A stretch of DNA of 64,000 bases from Janthinobacterium agaricidamnosum NBRC 102515 = DSM 9628 (GCF_000723165.1 NZ_HG322949.1:1198025-1262024), one strand, 5' to 3'; counted from the stretch's first letter, positions 8,898 to 18,128 are shown. Translations and numbers: made by a program. Notes: generated by a model from the letters alone, not told the origin.

Positions 8898-9793
8898 GGA
8901 ATATTCTTTCTTAGTAAATCCAAAAAGCCTTGCAGCACCGGCGAGTCATTGTCGCGGCGCCAGGCAAGGCCGGTTTCCACCAGCGGAGTGGGGTCTTGCA
9001 ACGGACGGTATTCTACGCCGGGCCGCATCAAATTCGATACCGATTGTGGCACAAGTGCGATGCCCATGCCAGCCGAGACCAGGCTGACGATGGTTTGCAT
9101 CTGGATCGCTTCCTGGCCGATCAGCGGCGTGATGCCGGCCGCGCGGAACACGCCGAGTATCGCGTCGTGCAGCGCCGGCGAAATAACGCGCGGAAAAATA
9201 ATCAGCGGCAGCGCAGGCAAGCTTTTCAGCGCCACCGGGCCGGGCTGGCGCAACGCGTCCAGTCCGCTTGGCGCGGCCAGGATCAGCGCTTCGGCCAGCA
9301 CCGGCAGGTAGTCGAGCTCGGCGCGCGCCCTGTCGGGCAGCGGCGGGATCAGCAAGCCGGCATCGATGCGCTTGTGCAGCAACTCGTCGACTTGCAAGTC
9401 CGAGGTCGCCTCTTGCAGGCCGATGGTGACTTGCGGGAACGCTGTGCGGTAGGCGCGCAGGAAGGGCGGCAGCACGCTGTAATCGGCCGACGACACAAAC
9501 GCCAGCGCCAGCCGGCCCGCTTCGCCATGCGCGGCGCGGCGCACCAGTTCCGGCAATTCCTGTGCCTGGGCCAGCAAGCGGCGCGCTTCCGGCAGCAGCG
9601 CGACGCCGGCCGGCGTCAGGCTCACTTCGCGGCGGCTGCGCAAGAACAGCGCGGCGCCCAGCAATTCTTCCAGCGCCTGGATGGTTTGCGACAGCGGCGG
9701 CTGGGTCATGTGCAGGCGCCTGGCGGCGCGGCCGAAGTGCAATTCCTCGGCCACCGTGACGAAATAGCGCAACTGGCGCAGTTCCAGGTTCAT
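8891..9793 (-). CDS. LysR-family regulator divergent from ilvD
   Basis: Transcription regulator of 300 aa. N-terminal winged helix-turn-helix (MNLELRQLRYFVTVAEELHF, then RAARRLHMTQPPLSQTIQAL) followed by a LysR substrate-binding domain resembling the CatR/BenM/AlsR subgroup. The frame is open upstream to 9889, but family alignment begins at MNLELRQL, so 9793 is used. It is divergent from ilvD (131 bp gap) and overlaps lgt. A perfect ATTTC-CATGT-GAAAT dyad at 9802-9816, just upstream of its start, is a possible autoregulatory site. A link with branched-chain amino acid synthesis is only inferred from position. Confidence 0.88.
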   Translation of the reverse strand: MNLELRQLRYFVTVAEELHFGRAARRLHMTQPPLSQTIQALEELLGAALFLRSRREVSLTPAGVALLPEARRLLAQAQELPELVRRAAHGEAGRLALAFVSSADYSVLPPFLRAYRTAFPQVTIGLQEATSDLQVDELLHKRIDAGLLIPPLPDRARAELDYLPVLAEALILAAPSGLDALRQPGPVALKSLPALPLIIFPRVISPALHDAILGVFRAAGITPLIGQEAIQMQTIVSLVSAGMGIALVPQSVSNLMRPGVEYRPLQDPTPLVETGLAWRRDNDSPVLQGFLDLLRKNIPC

Positions 9794-9801
9794 TGATATC
9801 C

Positions 9802-9816
9802 ATTTCCATGTGAAAT
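9802..9816. promoter_or_regulatory. Possible LysR-type operator (ATTTC-N5-GAAAT)
   Basis: Perfect 5-bp inverted repeat with a 5-base spacer, 15 bp in all with T and A eleven bases apart inside it, which is the usual LysR-box geometry. It lies 8 bp upstream of the LysR gene start in the LysR/ilvD divergent gap. A TTGACA at 9864-9869, with CAATCT 17 bp further on, could be the ilvD promoter. Both are read from sequence only. Confidence 0.35.
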
Positions 9817-9924
9817 AAATGCTGTGATATTTTATTCGACTCACAGCCATGTGCATCATATATTTGACAGGCGGCCATGGGCAAGGCAATCTGACACTAT
9901 CATTTATGCCATTGAAAGCTGATC

Positions 9925-11787
9925 ATGCCGCAATATCGTTCCCGAACCACCACCCACGGCCGCAACATGGCTGGCGCACGCGCCCTGTGGCGCGCCACCG
10001 GCATGAAAGATGGCGACTTCGACAAGCCTATCATCGCCGTCGTCAATTCCTTCACCCAATTCGTGCCGGGTCACGTGCACTTGAAAGACCTGGGCCAGCT
10101 GGTCGCGCGTGAAATCGAAGCGGCCGGCGGCGTCGCCAAGGAATTCAATACCATCGCGGTCGACGACGGCATCGCCATGGGCCACGGCGGCATGCTGTAT
10201 TCGCTGCCGTCGCGCGACCTGATCGCCGATTCGGTCGAATACATGGTCAACGCCCATTGCGCCGATGCGATGGTATGCATCTCGAACTGCGACAAGATCA
10301 CGCCGGGCATGCTGATGGCGGCGATGCGCCTCAATATCCCGGTGGTCTTCATTTCCGGCGGCCCGATGGAAGCGGGCAAGGTGATCAAGGTGGTCGACGG
10401 CGCCCGCAAGATCATCAAGCTGGACTTGATCGATGCGATGATCAAGGCCGGCGACAGCAGCGTCAGCGACGCCGACGTGGCCGAGATCGAGCGCGCCGCC
10501 TGTCCGACCTGCGGTTCCTGTTCCGGCATGTTCACCGCCAATTCGATGAATTGCCTGACCGAGGCACTGGGCCTGGCGTTGCCGGGCAACGGTACCATCG
10601 TCGCGACCCACGCCGACCGCAAGGAACTGTTCTTGAAGGCGGGCCGCCTCATCGTCGAACTGGCCAGGCGCCATTACGAGCAGGACGATTATTCGGTCTT
10701 GCCGCGCAGCATAGCCACCAAGGCCGCCTGGGAAAACGCGATGGCGCTCGACGTCTCGATGGGCGGTTCGACCAATACCGTGCTGCACTTGCTGGCCGCC
10801 GCGCATGAAGCGGAAGTCGCATTCACGATGGCCGACATCGACCGCATTTCGCGCAACGTGCCTTGCCTGTGCAAGGTCGCGCCGATGACCGACAAATACC
10901 ATATCGAAGACGTGCACCGCGCCGGCGGCATCATCGGCATCCTCGGCGAACTGGCGCGCGCCGGCTTGCTCGATACCAGCTTGCCGACCATCCACAGCCC
11001 GACCTTGGCCGACGCGATCGCCAAATACGACATCAAGCGCAGCGACGATCCGGCGGTGCATCAATTGTTCCGCGCCGCGGCCGGCGGCGTGCCGACCCAG
11101 GTCGCGTTCTCGCAGTCGAGCCGCTTTGAAAGCCTGGACGACAACCGCAGCACCGGCTGCATCCGCGACAAGGAACATGCGTACTCGAAAGATGGCGGCC
11201 TGGCCGTGTTGTACGGCAACCTGGCCGAAAAGGGGTGCATCGTCAAGACCGCCGGCGTCGATGAATCGATCCTGACATTCAGCGGCAAGGCGCGCGTGTT
11301 CGAAAGCCAGGATGCGGCGGTCGAAGCGATACTGGCCGATGAAGTCCATGCCGGCGACGTCGTCATCATCCGCTACGAAGGGCCGAAAGGCGGCCCGGGC
11401 ATGCAGGAAATGCTGTACCCGACCTCCTATATCAAATCCAAGGGGCTCGGCAAGGCGTGCGCCTTGCTGACCGACGGCCGCTTTTCCGGCGGTTCGTCCG
11501 GCCTGGTGATCGGCCACGCGTCGCCGGAAGCGGCCGAAGGCGGCGCGATCGGCCTGGTGCAGGAGGGCGACATGATCGACATCGACATTCCGAATCGCCG
11601 CATCGGCTTGCGCATCAGCGATGCCGAACTGGCCGCACGCCGGGCCGCGATGGAAGCGAAGGGCGCCGACGCCTGGCTGCCGGTCAAGCGCGAGCGTTTT
11701 GTGTCGCAGGCGCTGCAGGCGTATGCGGCGCTGACCACCTCGGCCGACCGCGGCGCGGTGCGCGACCTGTCGCAGCTGAAACGCTGA
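9925..11787 (+). CDS. ilvD: Dihydroxy-acid dehydratase IlvD
   Basis: Cytoplasmic iron-sulfur dehydratase of 620 aa (E. coli enzyme 616 aa) of valine, leucine, isoleucine and pantothenate synthesis; turns dihydroxy-acids into 2-keto-acids. Starts [20 protein letters not shown], with [15 protein letters not shown] near residues 119-133 and [20 protein letters not shown] near 190-209, which carry the cluster cysteines and ilvD/edd signatures. Single gene divergent from the LysR regulator; the gene downstream is on the other strand. Confidence 0.98.
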   Translation: MPQYRSRTTTHGRNMAGARALWRATGMKDGDFDKPIIAVVNSFTQFVPGHVHLKDLGQLVAREIEAAGGVAKEFNTIAVDDGIAMGHGGMLYSLPSRDLIADSVEYMVNAHCADAMVCISNCDKITPGMLMAAMRLNIPVVFISGGPMEAGKVIKVVDGARKIIKLDLIDAMIKAGDSSVSDADVAEIERAACPTCGSCSGMFTANSMNCLTEALGLALPGNGTIVATHADRKELFLKAGRLIVELARRHYEQDDYSVLPRSIATKAAWENAMALDVSMGGSTNTVLHLLAAAHEAEVAFTMADIDRISRNVPCLCKVAPMTDKYHIEDVHRAGGIIGILGELARAGLLDTSLPTIHSPTLADAIAKYDIKRSDDPAVHQLFRAAAGGVPTQVAFSQSSRFESLDDNRSTGCIRDKEHAYSKDGGLAVLYGNLAEKGCIVKTAGVDESILTFSGKARVFESQDAAVEAILADEVHAGDVVIIRYEGPKGGPGMQEMLYPTSYIKSKGLGKACALLTDGRFSGGSSGLVIGHASPEAAEGGAIGLVQEGDMIDIDIPNRRIGLRISDAELAARRAAMEAKGADAWLPVKRERFVSQALQAYAALTTSADRGAVRDLSQLKR

Positions 11788-11829
11788 GGCGGCATGGCCG
11801 CGCCGCCGGAGCGATCTTCGGCGGCGCGC

Positions 11830-12054
11830 TCATTTGCGCTTGTCGAAGGTTTGCCTGATGCGGTCCTTGCGCCGCTTGTCATCGACATCGTGGGCCTTGC
11901 GCTTGTCCAGTCCCAGCATCGGCTCGATGAATTCAAACCACAGGAAGGCGGCCAGCATCAGGCCGACGATCCACCACCACGACAGCGCGGCGAAACGCCA
12001 TACTTCAAAGTAGCGTAAAAGACACAGTGCGAGGATGGCAAAAATGACAGGCAT
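11830..12054 (-). CDS. Small Trp-rich membrane protein
   Basis: 74-aa protein with a hydrophobic N-terminal half (residues 1-12 and about 21-43) and a strongly charged tail rich in Lys, Arg and Asp. Five tryptophans, three in a row (W26-W28), mark it as the small Trp-rich protein type I recall from Betaproteobacteria; function unknown. One or two membrane segments with the basic tail in the cytoplasm is the likely topology. Convergent with ilvD and divergent from the cytochrome gene. A GGAAG ribosome site lies upstream of its ATG. Confidence 0.75.
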   Translation of the reverse strand: MPVIFAILALCLLRYFEVWRFAALSWWWIVGLMLAAFLWFEFIEPMLGLDKRKAHDVDDKRRKDRIRQTFDKRK

Positions 12055-12243
12055 GGCCGGCTTCCGGTAGGCAAGGGAGAGAACTTACATCATCTTACAA
12101 ACAAAAGTGCCGCCGGGCCAGTATTACGGCACAATGAGTCAACCTTGTCGGACAGCGCATCGTTGTGGCCTTGAGCGGTGCAAATTACCGCCAGTGCAAA
12201 ACACGGTAAAATGCGGCGAGCAGTAGTAACTTTGGAGAAAACA

Positions 12244-12561
12244 ATGAAACGTTCCATCTTGGTAGGTGTATTGACGATTTCCGCATTCGCGTCGCAAGCG
12301 GCGCTGGCCGATGCCGGCGGCGACCTGGCGAAAGCAAAAAGCTGCATGGCTTGCCATGCGGTCAGCAGCAAAGTGGTGGGCCCGGCTTTTAAAGACGTGG
12401 CGGCCAAATACGCGGGTCAAAAAGACGCCGAAGATAAACTGGCGGCAAAAGTCATGAAGGGTGGTTCCGGCGCCTGGGGCGCGATCCCGATGCCCGCCAA
12501 TCCGCAAGTGAGCGAAGCTGAAGCCCATACGCTGGTGAAATGGGTGTTGTCGCAGAAATGA
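12244..12561 (+). CDS. Periplasmic c-type cytochrome (c551/c552-like)
   Basis: Small class I cytochrome c, 105 aa with a cleavable signal peptide (cut probably after ALADA). Haem site CMACH at about residues 35-39; the sixth ligand is the Met in GAIPMPANP near residue 83. Acts as a soluble periplasmic electron carrier. The frame is open from 12178, but GGAG at 12234-12237 and the signal peptide point to the ATG at 12244. A TTACCG (12185-12190) and TAAAAT (12207-12212) pair 16 bp apart could be its promoter. A strong terminator follows, so it is monocistronic. Confidence 0.92.
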   Translation: MKRSILVGVLTISAFASQAALADAGGDLAKAKSCMACHAVSSKVVGPAFKDVAAKYAGQKDAEDKLAAKVMKGGSGAWGAIPMPANPQVSEAEAHTLVKWVLSQK

Positions 12562-12588
12562 GCTGACAATGACCTTCGACGGTTAAAA

Positions 12589-12621
12589 AACGCGCAGACC
12601 CTGGTCTGCGCGTTTTTTTTT
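12589..12621 (+). terminator. Rho-independent terminator after cytochrome c gene
   Basis: Twelve-base stem AACGCGCAGACC / GGTCTGCGCGTT with a two-base nominal loop, followed by nine Ts. An A-run on the other side would let it work in both directions. Confidence 0.92.
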
Positions 12622-12746
12622 GTCGGCGCCATCTTGCGCATGCCAGCGTGTTCGAGTTAAGTTGCTGAGTGGTAACAGTAATGGATTACCTGGGTAGAAA
12701 ACCACAACCCGTCTTGATGGACGGGGCCACTTTACGGGAGAAAAAA

Positions 12747-13997
12747 ATGCAAAGAACAATAGGTAGCATGCTGTGCATGGCGCTGGTCGGCGGCATGCTT
12801 GCCGGCTGCGGCGGCGGGACTGCCGGGAATGGCGGCAATACGGTCCTGCAATCGGCATCGGCGCAAGCGGGAGTCGCGGCCGTCGCCGTGCCCAAGAGCT
12901 CGACCAAAAAAATCTATATGCACATGATGCCGTGGTTCGAAACCAATGCCTCGTCGGGCAACGGCGCGTGGGGACAGCATTGGACCATGGCGAATCAAAA
13001 TCCGAACATCGTCGATGCAAACGGAAAACGCCAGATCGCCTCGCATTATTATCCGCAAACCGGGCCCTACGCTTCCGGCGATCCCTATATCATCGAATAT
13101 CAATTGCTGCTGATGAAGTATGCCGGCGTCGATGGCGTATTGATCGACTGGCCAGGCAGCCAGAACGTGTGGGATTATCCTAAAAATCGGCAAAACGCCG
13201 AGGCCATCGTGGCGCAGACCGCAAAGATGGGCCTGAGCTTTGCGATGGTCTATGAGGATCACAATATCGGCATGGCGTATGACGCCGGGCTGATCCCCAA
13301 CAAGATGGCGGCGGCTCAGCAAGACATCGCTTACCTGAAGTCCCGCTACACCACGCAAAGCAACTACATTCAAATCAATGACGCGCCGCTGATCCTGGAT
13401 TTCGGGCCGCAAACCTTCGTCAACGGGGACGACTGGAGCACTATCTTTTCGACCTTCCCGAAACCGCCCACGTTCCTGACGCTGTGGTACCAGGTTGGCC
13501 AGGCTGGCGCCAGCGGCAAGGGGGAATTCGCATGGATTTATTTCGACGGCATGGCGGGCCTGGATAATTTCTACAGTAACCACCCGTTGAATCTCAAGTT
13601 CGGTATCGCGTATCCTGGATTTAATACCTTCTATGCGGCCGGTAACTGGCAAGGCCCGACCTGGACATTGCCATACGGTTCGACATTTGCGACGACGCTC
13701 AATAAAGCGCTTGCCGCCCCCGGCGTCGACAATATCCAGGTCGCAACCTGGAATGATTATGGCGAAGGCACCATGGTCGAACCGACGCGGGAGTTTGGCT
13801 ACAGCTATTTAACAACGATGCAGCAAGCGCTCGGCGTGAGCTCGAATCAAAGTGAATTGCAATTGATCTATGCCTTGTACCAGAAGCGAGTCCAGTATGC
13901 CGGCAATGCGGCGCAACAGCAAAAACTGAGCAACGCAGCCAATTATCTGGCCGCGCATCAGGTGTCGCAGGCCGCCGCGATCATCAACGCAATGTAG
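12747..13997 (+). CDS. GH71/GH99-like glycoside hydrolase lipoprotein
   Basis: 416-aa exported lipoprotein: signal MQRTIGSMLCMALVGGMLAG then Cys in a lipobox, followed by a Gly-rich spacer. The rest resembles the glycoside hydrolase family 71/99-like proteins: KIYMHMMPWFET at the domain start, MKYAGVDGVLIDWPG near the middle, and TWNDYGEGTMVEPTREFG near the C-terminus, matching the conserved D/E-rich barrel motifs. The likely role is cleavage of an alpha-linked glycan outside the cell; substrate not readable. The frame opens at 12669 but GGGAG before 12747 and the signal peptide set the start. A bidirectional terminator follows. Confidence 0.8.
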   Translation: MQRTIGSMLCMALVGGMLAGCGGGTAGNGGNTVLQSASAQAGVAAVAVPKSSTKKIYMHMMPWFETNASSGNGAWGQHWTMANQNPNIVDANGKRQIASHYYPQTGPYASGDPYIIEYQLLLMKYAGVDGVLIDWPGSQNVWDYPKNRQNAEAIVAQTAKMGLSFAMVYEDHNIGMAYDAGLIPNKMAAAQQDIAYLKSRYTTQSNYIQINDAPLILDFGPQTFVNGDDWSTIFSTFPKPPTFLTLWYQVGQAGASGKGEFAWIYFDGMAGLDNFYSNHPLNLKFGIAYPGFNTFYAAGNWQGPTWTLPYGSTFATTLNKALAAPGVDNIQVATWNDYGEGTMVEPTREFGYSYLTTMQQALGVSSNQSELQLIYALYQKRVQYAGNAAQQQKLSNAANYLAAHQVSQAAAIINAM

Positions 13998-14013
13998 CTC
14001 CGGATCGGGTCGT

Positions 14014-14050
14014 AAAAAAAGCGCGCCGGCGGTAGCCGGCGCGCTTTTTT
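14014..14050. terminator. Bidirectional terminator between GH71/99-like gene and SBP1
   Basis: A-run, then GCGCGCCGGC, loop GGTA, GCCGGCGCGC and a T-run. With runs on both sides it can end the plus-strand hydrolase gene and the minus-strand binding-protein gene. Confidence 0.93.
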
Positions 14051-14088
14051 GCGCGGCAGCCTGCACAGGGCTGCCGTTCCGCAACGAC

Positions 14089-15225
14089 TTACTTGACCAC
14101 TTCGATCTTGGTCTTCTTGCCGCCTTTGTAGGTGAACAAGGTCACCGCGCCATCCTTGATGTCGCCATACTGGTCGAACGTGATCAAGCCGGTCACGCCC
14201 TGGTATTTGACCTTGGCCAGGAAGGGCAGGTATTTGGCCGGTTCGGCCGATTTGGCGTCGGCCATGGCGGTGGCCATGGTCATCACCGCATCGTAGACAT
14301 ACGGCGCATACAGCTGCACGTCGGCATTGTATTTTTTCTTGTAGCGGGCCTGGAAGTCGTCCATCGCTTTTTGCTGGTCGCCGGTCACGCCGCCAGCTTC
14401 CGCGCAAGTGACGACGCCTTCGCCGATGCCGTCGCCGGCCAGTTTGGCCAGCGGCTCGGTGCACAGGCCGTCGCCGCCGAGGAACTTGGCCTTGATGCCC
14501 AGCGCCTTCATCTGGCGCAACATCGGGCCGCCGACCGAATCCATGCCGCCGAAGAACACGGTATCCGGCGCCTTGCTCTTCAGCGAGGTCAGGATGGCGT
14601 TAAAGTCGGTCGCGTTGGCGGTGGTGAATTCCTTGCCGACGATTTGTGCGCCCTTGGCCTTGGCGCCCTTCAGGAATTCATCGGCCACGCCCTGGCCGTA
14701 GGCGGTGCGGTCGTCGATCACGGCGACTTTCTTGGCTTGCAGCTTTTCAACCGCATAAGCGCCCAGCGTGCCGCCCAGCTTGCTGTCATTGGCCAGCGAG
14801 CGGAATGCGGTATTGAATTTTTGCTTGGTGTATTGCGGATTGGTCGCGGCTGGCGAGATTTGCGGGATGCCGGCGTTGAAATAAATGCGCGACGCCGGGA
14901 TGGTGGTGCCGGAATTCAAGTGACCGATCACGCCGTTGACCTTGGCGTCGACCAGTTTTTGCGCTGCGGCCGTGCCCTGTTTCGGATCGGCCGCGTCATC
15001 TTCCGACAACAGCACGAATTTGACGGCTTTGCCATTGATCTGGAAGCCTTTGGCGTTCAAGTCCTCGATCGCCATCTTGGCGCCGTTTTCATAATCCTTG
15101 CCCAGGTGGGCACTGGCGCCGGTGATCGGCGCGACGCTGCCGATCTTGACGACTTCCTGGGCAGAGGCGCTGCCGGCGAATGCCAGGGCGATAGCCAGCG
15201 GGATGAATTTGGTCTTGAGCAGCAT
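14089..15225 (-). CDS. Branched-chain amino-acid ABC substrate-binding protein (copy 1)
   Basis: 378-aa periplasmic binding protein of the LivJ/LivK type (type I fold). Signal peptide MLLKTKFIPLAIALAFAGSA, cut before QEVVKIG; the mature part has SVAPITGASAHLGKDYENGA and NGVIGHLNSGTTIPASRIYF, hallmarks of Leu/Ile/Val binding proteins. A frame runs upstream to 15390, but AGGAG and the signal peptide place the start at 15225. First of three tandem paralogues of exactly the same length (378 aa); none has a permease or ATPase gene beside it, so they must share a transport core coded elsewhere or act as sensors. Copy 1 is closest to copy 3. Confidence 0.92.
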   Translation of the reverse strand: MLLKTKFIPLAIALAFAGSASAQEVVKIGSVAPITGASAHLGKDYENGAKMAIEDLNAKGFQINGKAVKFVLLSEDDAADPKQGTAAAQKLVDAKVNGVIGHLNSGTTIPASRIYFNAGIPQISPAATNPQYTKQKFNTAFRSLANDSKLGGTLGAYAVEKLQAKKVAVIDDRTAYGQGVADEFLKGAKAKGAQIVGKEFTTANATDFNAILTSLKSKAPDTVFFGGMDSVGGPMLRQMKALGIKAKFLGGDGLCTEPLAKLAGDGIGEGVVTCAEAGGVTGDQQKAMDDFQARYKKKYNADVQLYAPYVYDAVMTMATAMADAKSAEPAKYLPFLAKVKYQGVTGLITFDQYGDIKDGAVTLFTYKGGKKTKIEVVK

Positions 15226-15346
15226 AAAACATTCTCCTATTAGTATGTATAGAAGCGGTGCCTGGTCGGCACCGCCGGATTTATTTTGAGCATTCAAACT
15301 GGGTTTCAGCTTGATACAGGGCAGAACGGTACAACAAAACAGGGAG

Positions 15347-15359
15347 CGCGCAAAGCGCG
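15347..15359. promoter_or_regulatory. Dyad CGCGC-AAA-GCGCG in the copy-1 leader
   Basis: Perfect 5-bp inverted repeat 121 bp upstream of binding-protein copy 1, inside a stretch of about 48 bases (15324-15373) that matches the region upstream of copy 3. The copy-3 counterpart reads CGTGC-AAA-GCACG, a paired change that keeps the dyad. Could be an operator or an RNA hairpin. Confidence 0.5.
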
Positions 15360-15493
15360 ATTTGGCGCTTTTTGACATTCGTGGCGACAATTACCACGGA
15401 TGTGCGCTATTCATCGCCGATAGAGCGCTGTTCACACCAAAAAGAAGCGCAATAGCGAAAAATATGCTTATAAAAACCGCCGCGCCGGCGCTA

Positions 15494-16630
15494 TTACTTG
15501 ACTACTTCGATCTTGCTCTTTTTACCGCCCTTATACGTGTACAAGGTGATCGCGCCATCGTTGATGTCGCCGTAGCGGTCGAACGACACCAGCCCGGTCA
15601 CGCCCTGGTATTTGACCTTGGCCAGATAGGGCAGGTAGCGCGCCGGCGCGGCCGATCTGGCATCGGCCATCGCGCTGGCCATCGTCATCACCGCATCGTA
15701 AACGTAGGGCGCATACAGCGGTGCGGTGCTGTCGTATTTCTTTTTATAGCGGGCCACAAAATCATCCATGACTTTTTGCTGCGCACCGGTGACGCCGCCG
15801 GCTTCCGCGCACGTGACGACGCCTTCGCCGAGCGCATCGCCGGCCAGTTGCTCCAGCTGTTCGGTGCAGACGGCGTCGCCGCCGATGAGTTTGGCCTGTA
15901 TGCCCAGCGTCTTCATCTGGCGCAGTATCGTGCCGGCGATCCCATCGTAGCTGCCTAAAAAGATCGTGTCGGGATGCTTGCCCTTGATCGACGTCAGGAT
16001 GGCGCTGAAGTCGCTGGCATTGATATTGGTGAATTCCCGGCCGACGATTTGCGCGCCCTTGCTTTTTGCGCTTTTGATAAATTCATCGGCCAAGCCCTGG
16101 CCATAGGCGCTGCGGTCGTCGATGACGGCGATTTTCCTGGATTGCAATTTCGCGACCGCATACGCGCCCAGCACGCCGCCCAGTTTTTCATCGTTGGAGA
16201 TCGAGCGGAATGCCGTGTTGAATTTTTGCCGGGTGTATTGCGGGCTGGTCGCGGCCGGAGAAATTTGCGGAATCCCGGCGCCGAAGTAGATGCGCGATGC
16301 CGGGATGGTGGTGCCGGACGTGGCATGGCCGATGACGCCGTTGACTTTGGCGTCGACCAGTTTTTGCGCCGTGGCGGTGCCCAGTTTCGGGTCGCCGGCG
16401 TCATCTTCGGACAACAGCATGAACTTGACGGCTTTGCCATTGATCTGGAAGCCTTTGGCATTTAAATCTTCGATTGCCATTCTGGCGCCATTCTCATAAT
16501 CCTTGCCCAGGTGGGCGCCGGGGCCGGTCAGTGGCGCGACGCTGCCGATGGTGACGATTTCTTGCGCAGCGGCGCTGCCGGCCGCCGTCAGCGCGAAGGC
16601 AAGGGGAATGAGTTTGGTGTGCAACGACAT
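15494..16630 (-). CDS. Branched-chain amino-acid ABC substrate-binding protein (copy 2)
   Basis: 378-aa LivK-type periplasmic binding protein; signal peptide MSLHTKLIPLAFALTAAGSA, cut before QEIVTIG. It is the most different of the three copies: SVAPLTGPGAHLGKDYENGA, NGVIGHATSGTTIPASRIYF and FLGSYDGIAGTILRQMKTLG, where copies 1 and 3 have FFGGMD.VGGP. So the ligand may differ. Start at 16630 is set by GGAG seven bases upstream and by the signal peptide. Its upstream region is unrelated to those of copies 1 and 3, suggesting separate control. Confidence 0.92.
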   Translation of the reverse strand: MSLHTKLIPLAFALTAAGSAAAQEIVTIGSVAPLTGPGAHLGKDYENGARMAIEDLNAKGFQINGKAVKFMLLSEDDAGDPKLGTATAQKLVDAKVNGVIGHATSGTTIPASRIYFGAGIPQISPAATSPQYTRQKFNTAFRSISNDEKLGGVLGAYAVAKLQSRKIAVIDDRSAYGQGLADEFIKSAKSKGAQIVGREFTNINASDFSAILTSIKGKHPDTIFLGSYDGIAGTILRQMKTLGIQAKLIGGDAVCTEQLEQLAGDALGEGVVTCAEAGGVTGAQQKVMDDFVARYKKKYDSTAPLYAPYVYDAVMTMASAMADARSAAPARYLPYLAKVKYQGVTGLVSFDRYGDINDGAITLYTYKGGKKSKIEVVK

Positions 16631-16690
16631 CGGGATCTCCGGATAGGTGGCAATACAGCTGCGACCGGGTAATGTGGCCGCCATAGTATG

Positions 16691-16728
16691 CTGTCAGTTT
16701 GACAGTAGTTTCCACAGTACAATAAAAC
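16691..16728. promoter_or_regulatory. Dyad CTGTCA-GTT-TGACAG plus element shared with 52757-52783
   Basis: Perfect 6-bp inverted repeat at 16691-16705 running into ACAGTAGTTTCCACA and then an AATAAAAC end. The same 15-base core with the same AATAAAAC end recurs at 52757-52783 before an MFS gene. Read on the plus strand, TTGACA (16699-16704) plus an AT-rich block about 17 bases on looks like a promoter pointing away from copy 2. Function unknown. Confidence 0.4.
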
Positions 16729-16838
16729 CGGAGGGAATTCAAAGCATATAACAGTGTTTCTTACATTTGGTAGCAATCCTGTTCAAGCAGGCAGCCGCGC
16801 GCCGGGCTATCAAGCGCGGCGCGTGCGCTGGCATGTGC

Positions 16839-17975
16839 TTATTTAACCACGTCAAGCTTGGTCTTTTTGCCACCGGTAAAGGTGTACAAGGTCAGCGCCG
16901 GGTCCTTGATGTCGCCATACGGGTCGAACGTCACCAGGCCGGTCACGCCCTGGTATTTGACCTTGGCCAGGAAGGGCAGGTATTTGGCCGGTTCGGCCGA
17001 TTTGGCGTCGGCCATGGCGGTGGCCATCGTCATCACCGCGTCATAGACGTAAGGGGCGTACAGTTGCACGTCGATGTTGTATTTCTTTTTATAACGGGCC
17101 TGGAAGTCTTCCATCCCTTTTTGCCGGTCTTCGGTGACGCCGCCCGCTTCGGCGCAAGTGAAGATGCCGTCGATCATGCCGTCGCCGGCCAGCTTGGCCA
17201 TTGAGTCGGTGCACACGCCGTCACCGCCCATGAACTTGGTCTTGATGCCGAGCGCCTTCATCTGGCGCAACAAGGGGCCGCCGACCGGGTCCATGCCGCC
17301 GAAAAAGACCAGGTCCGGACTCTTGCTCTTGATCTTGGTCAAGATGGCGTTGAAGTCGGTCGCATTGGCGGTGGTGAATTCCTTGCTGACGATTTGCGCG
17401 GACTTGCCCTTGGCGCTCTTGGTGAATTCATCGGCCAGGCCCTGGCCGTAGGCGGTGCGGTCGTCGATGACGGCGATTTTTTTGGCTTGCAGTTTTTCTA
17501 CCGCGTAATGACCCAGCGTGCTGCCCATTTTATTGTCGTTGGCGACCATGCGGAACGCGGTATTGAATTTTTGCCGGGTGTATTGCGGGTTGGTGGCCGA
17601 TGGCGAAATTTGCGGGATGCCGGCATTGAAATAGATGCGCGAGGCCGGGATGGTGGTGCCGGAGTTCAAATGGCCGATGACGCCATTGACCTTGGCGTCG
17701 ACCAGCTTTTGCGCGGCCGAGGTGGCTTGTTTCGGGTCGCCGGCATCGTCTTCGGACAACAGCACGAACTTGACGGCCTTGCCATTGATCTGGAAGCCCT
17801 TGGCATTCAAGTCTTCGATGGCCATCTTGGCGCCGTTTTCATTATCCTTGCCCCATTGGGCGGTCGGGCCGCTGATTGCCGCGACGTTGCCGATCTTGAC
17901 GACTTCTTGTGCGCTGGCGCTGCCCGCAAAAGCCATGGCGATGGCAAGTGGAAGGAATTTGGTCTTGAACAGCAT
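16839..17975 (-). CDS. Branched-chain amino-acid ABC substrate-binding protein (copy 3)
   Basis: 378-aa LivK-type periplasmic binding protein with signal peptide MLFKTKFLPLAIAMAFAGSA, cut before QEVVKIG. Very like copy 1 in the whole C-terminal half (LYAPYVYDAVMTMATAMADA, then KSAEPAKYLPFLAKVKYQGV), also at DNA level, which points to recent duplication or gene conversion. Two ATGs lie in frame (17981 and 17975); AGGAG touches the first and is seven bases from the second, so 17975 is used, which also gives the same length as the other copies. Confidence 0.93.
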   Translation of the reverse strand: MLFKTKFLPLAIAMAFAGSASAQEVVKIGNVAAISGPTAQWGKDNENGAKMAIEDLNAKGFQINGKAVKFVLLSEDDAGDPKQATSAAQKLVDAKVNGVIGHLNSGTTIPASRIYFNAGIPQISPSATNPQYTRQKFNTAFRMVANDNKMGSTLGHYAVEKLQAKKIAVIDDRTAYGQGLADEFTKSAKGKSAQIVSKEFTTANATDFNAILTKIKSKSPDLVFFGGMDPVGGPLLRQMKALGIKTKFMGGDGVCTDSMAKLAGDGMIDGIFTCAEAGGVTEDRQKGMEDFQARYKKKYNIDVQLYAPYVYDAVMTMATAMADAKSAEPAKYLPFLAKVKYQGVTGLVTFDPYGDIKDPALTLYTFTGGKKTKLDVVK

Positions 17976-18080
17976 TAACATTCTCCTGTGGTGGCTAGGG
18001 TAGCTATTTTTGTGGCGCCGCCTTGATATAGCGGTTTTTAAAAATATGCCAAGGCCAGAACGTTACAACTAAACGGGCGC

Positions 18081-18093
18081 CGTGCAAAGCACG
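18081..18093. promoter_or_regulatory. Dyad CGTGC-AAA-GCACG in the copy-3 leader
   Basis: Perfect 5-bp inverted repeat 105 bp upstream of binding-protein copy 3, inside a block (18058-18105) that matches 15324-15373 upstream of copy 1. One base pair differs between the two dyads and both sides changed together. Confidence 0.5.
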
Positions 18094-18128
18094 ATTTGCG
18101 GTTTTAGCAACGTTGACACGCAGAGAAC

